From: Chloroflexota bacterium
GTDB lineage: Bacteria; Chloroflexota; FW602-bin22; JAMCYS01
NCBI GenBank assembly: GCA_021847625.1
Contig: JAJZQK010000281.1
Span: forward strand, 1-5,535
Length of the DNA: 5,535 nucleotides
Direction of reading: 5' to 3'
Each line of letters opens with the position of its first letter. Position 1 is the stretch's first letter. Below are positions 4,313 to 5,535 of this stretch, one piece after another. A program made the translations under genes and the position numbers. A model generated the notes under the pieces. The model had not been told where the DNA came from. It saw only the letters and a list, made by a program, of their open reading frames with translations, and did no database searches.

Positions 4313-4469
4313 CAGGCGAGGATCCGCTCCACTTCGCCGCGCCGACAACCGCTGGTCCGAACCGTCTTCCATGGCGCTTGGCGCCACGGCGGACGTACCA
4401 TGCCCAATTGCCAGATCTCCCCGGGCGACGACCGACAGCGACCCGTGGAGGGAGCAATCTGTCTATCGG
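4313..4469. other. Spacer between abiEi remnant and intact abiEi; possible degraded 3' end
   Basis: No convincing gene lies here. Open frames through it match neither the antitoxin nor anything I recognise. Faint similarity to the C-terminal coding part of the intact abiEi can be traced (for example CGCTCC-C-TCG near 4325 against the stretch near 5148), so this may be the eroded remainder of the first copy. That similarity is too weak to rely on. From about 4444, a GTGG-AGGGA-CA stretch resembles 3891-3906, so the duplicated upstream unit may begin there. Confidence 0.35.
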
Positions 4470-4521
4470 CTCTTGCATTCGTGATAGTTCTGCCGCAAGA
4501 TACATCCTACCAGTGGGCGAA
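4470..4521 (+). promoter_or_regulatory. Probable promoter/operator region of abiEi-abiEii
   Basis: This is the counterpart of 3919-3970 with 32 of 44 positions shared immediately before the ATG. TTGCAT (4473-4478) could be a -35, but no good -10 lies at 16-18 bp; GATACA (4499-4504) is 20 bp away. The dyad-like CC-AC--GT-GG (4506-4517) lies just before the start codon. Autorepression by AbiEi is known in this family and would fit. No strong Shine-Dalgarno sequence precedes the ATG. Confidence 0.4.
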
Positions 4522-5367
4522 ATGCGAATTAATGATAATGAGACACGGGGGCAGCAGAAGACCCTGGGCCCCCAAGCGGCCCACCTTATCACGGCCCTCC
4601 ACGAAAAGCGGAGAACAGTCTTCACCGTCGCAGATGCCCAGGAGATCACGGGGCTCGGGCCCAAGTCGGCCCGGAACTTCCTGGGCAAGCTCGTCCAGCG
4701 AGGAATAGCGACCCGCCTCAAGCCCGGCCTGTTCAACTTGGTGCCGTTCGATTTGGGTCGGGAGCGCGAGTATCTCGGAAATCCGTATGTCGTGGCGCGT
4801 GAACTCGCCGGCGGCCACGATTATTACGTGTCGCACGCCTCGGCTATGGACATCCATGGGATGGTCACCCAGCCCCAGCTTGTGGTCTACGCGACCAGTC
4901 CGGCGCCGCTCCGTGGCAGGACGATCCTGGGGGCCGAGTTCCGCTTCATCAGGTGCAAACCAGAGCACATGTTCGGCATAACAGAGCAGTGGGTCGACAA
5001 GACTGAGAAGGTGCGCGTCAGCGACCTAGAGCGGACCGTTATCGACGGGCTCAAGCAGCCGGAGTACTGCGGCGGCATCGTGGAGGTGGCAAAGGGCTTC
5101 TGGATGCGGCGCGATAAGATGGATGTCGAGCGGCTGGTCGCGTATGCGCTCCGCCTCGAGGTCGGCGCCGTTGTCCGCCGCCTCGGATTCATTCTCGAAA
5201 CCTACGGGTTGGGAGATCCCGCAGCTCTCGATAGGCTGCGATCGGGTCTTACGGCGACCTATCAAGCTCTTGACCCGACACTCCCGCCCGAAGGCAGACG
5301 GACGGCTCGATGGCGGCTTCAGCTCAACGTGGATCCCGGTGAGCTGGATGCCGTTCGGAGTACTTGA
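4522..5367 (+). CDS. abiEi: AbiEi antitoxin of a type IV toxin-antitoxin system (281 aa)
   Basis: Antitoxin and likely autorepressor of the AbiE phage-defence system. In this family an N-terminal winged helix-turn-helix binds the operon promoter and the C-terminal domain counteracts the toxin without stable complex formation. Here residues about 15-76 form the winged helix (LHEKRRTVFTVADAQEITGL, then KSARNFLGKLVQRGIA and the wing TRLKPGLFNLVP). Family-typical motifs follow: YYVSHASAMDIHGM (101-114), GAEFRFIRC (137-145) and VSDLERTVIDGLKQPEYCGG (166-185), the strongest signature. Its length fits full-size AbiEi proteins. ATG 4522 is chosen because the paralogous remnant starts at the same aligned codon with the same Met-Arg, and because similarity upstream of it is non-coding in character. 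It ends 3 bp before abiEii, so the two are cotranscribed. The family assignment is by remembered motifs, not by a search. Confidence 0.9.
   Translation: MRINDNETRGQQKTLGPQAAHLITALHEKRRTVFTVADAQEITGLGPKSARNFLGKLVQRGIATRLKPGLFNLVPFDLGREREYLGNPYVVARELAGGHDYYVSHASAMDIHGMVTQPQLVVYATSPAPLRGRTILGAEFRFIRCKPEHMFGITEQWVDKTEKVRVSDLERTVIDGLKQPEYCGGIVEVAKGFWMRRDKMDVERLVAYALRLEVGAVVRRLGFILETYGLGDPAALDRLRSGLTATYQALDPTLPPEGRRTARWRLQLNVDPGELDAVRST
5357..5360 (+). promoter_or_regulatory. Shine-Dalgarno core of abiEii
   Basis: GGAG, within TTCGGAG at the end of abiEi, lies 10 nt before the ATG at 5371. It supports that start and suggests coupled translation of antitoxin and toxin. Confidence 0.45.
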
Positions 5368-5370
5368 CGG

Positions 5371-5535
5371 ATGATTCCACAGCGAAGCATCTCTCTGCTC
5401 TCGAACCGGCTCGCCCGCGAAGGTGGACGGCGGATCCCGGAGGCCGTTCTCGAGCGCGACTACTGCTTGGCCTGGTTTCTCGTGGGGCTATCGCGATCGG
5501 ACCTCCGCGGCAGCCTCGCGTTCAAGGGCGGGACG
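5371..5535 (+). CDS. abiEii: AbiEii nucleotidyltransferase toxin, N-terminal part (leaves the window)
   Basis: Toxin of the AbiE pair. AbiEii-like proteins belong to the DNA polymerase beta-type nucleotidyltransferase superfamily, and related MenT toxins add nucleotides to tRNA 3' ends, halting growth. The 55 visible residues start MIPQRSISLLSNRLAREG and include LERDYCLAWFLVGL (28-41), matching the family's 'exDYvlawlL' helix, and end in LAFKGGT (49-55), the beginning of the nucleotidyltransferase GG(T/S) motif that precedes the metal-binding acidic residues. Those acidic residues lie beyond the window edge, so catalytic integrity cannot be judged. ATG 5371 follows the abiEi stop by 3 bp and has GGAG 10 nt upstream. 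Confidence 0.85.
   Translation, partial: MIPQRSISLLSNRLAREGGRRIPEAVLERDYCLAWFLVGLSRSDLRGSLAFKGGT

Noticed and set aside
3653..4387. Long minus-strand open frame (244 codons) across the kinase end and abiEi remnant
   Set aside because: It is antisense to clearly recognisable coding sequence, has Arg/Ser-rich composition without domains, and has no promoter or ribosome site. It is a high-GC shadow frame.
4378..4521. 48-codon N-terminal extension of abiEi
   Set aside because: The remnant copy aligns from the ATG at 4522/3971, the extension has no family character, and the conserved block before the ATG behaves as regulatory DNA.

Overview
The window is bacterial, with fairly high G+C (roughly 60% by eye). 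It has sigma70-type -35/-10 promoters and an accessory-island gene mix. No gene here fixes the genus. The kinase gene looks somewhat less GC-biased than its neighbours, which fits a mosaic, horizontally assembled segment. Nothing that looks like core metabolism, rRNA or tRNA is present.

Left part (1-1942): two divergent regulatory units flank a 207-bp control region (791-997). Leftward runs a tight operon: an XRE-family repressor (790-296), a 67-residue excisionase/MerR-like helix-turn-helix protein overlapping it by 8 bp (303-100), and a third gene starting 2 bp later that leaves the window (97-1). Rightward is a 314-residue protein with a Ser-rich disordered N-terminus and two helix-turn-helix-like domains (998-1942). 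The layout recalls the cI/cro-type switch of phages and integrative elements. The control region carries short dyads and repeats that could be operators.

Middle part (1932-3854): an unrecognised 146-residue protein runs leftward (2372-1932) and its end overlaps the tandem-HTH gene. Divergent from it, across a 297-bp intergenic region with three consecutive hairpins, is a 394-residue Ser/Thr-type protein kinase (2670-3854). The kinase has an uncharacterised 148-residue N-terminal region and an unusual HRDIS catalytic loop.

Right part (about 3890-5535): a type IV AbiE toxin-antitoxin locus. An intact abiEi antitoxin gene (4522-5367) is followed after 3 bp by the start of abiEii, a nucleotidyltransferase toxin cut by the window edge. 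Just upstream lies a second, decayed abiEi copy with its own matching upstream sequence (about 3919-4312). It was ruined by deletions of 77, 6 and 99 nt, a 2-nt gain, and a TGG-to-TAG stop.

A recurring signal is that three first genes (starts at 790, 998 and 2670) each have a -35/-10 pair with a 17-bp spacer whose -10 ends exactly 7 nt before the start codon. This predicts leaderless mRNAs, whereas downstream operon genes show Shine-Dalgarno-like sequences. Taken together, the window looks like the regulatory end plus defence cargo of a mobile element. The kinase and the small divergent protein are the least described parts.
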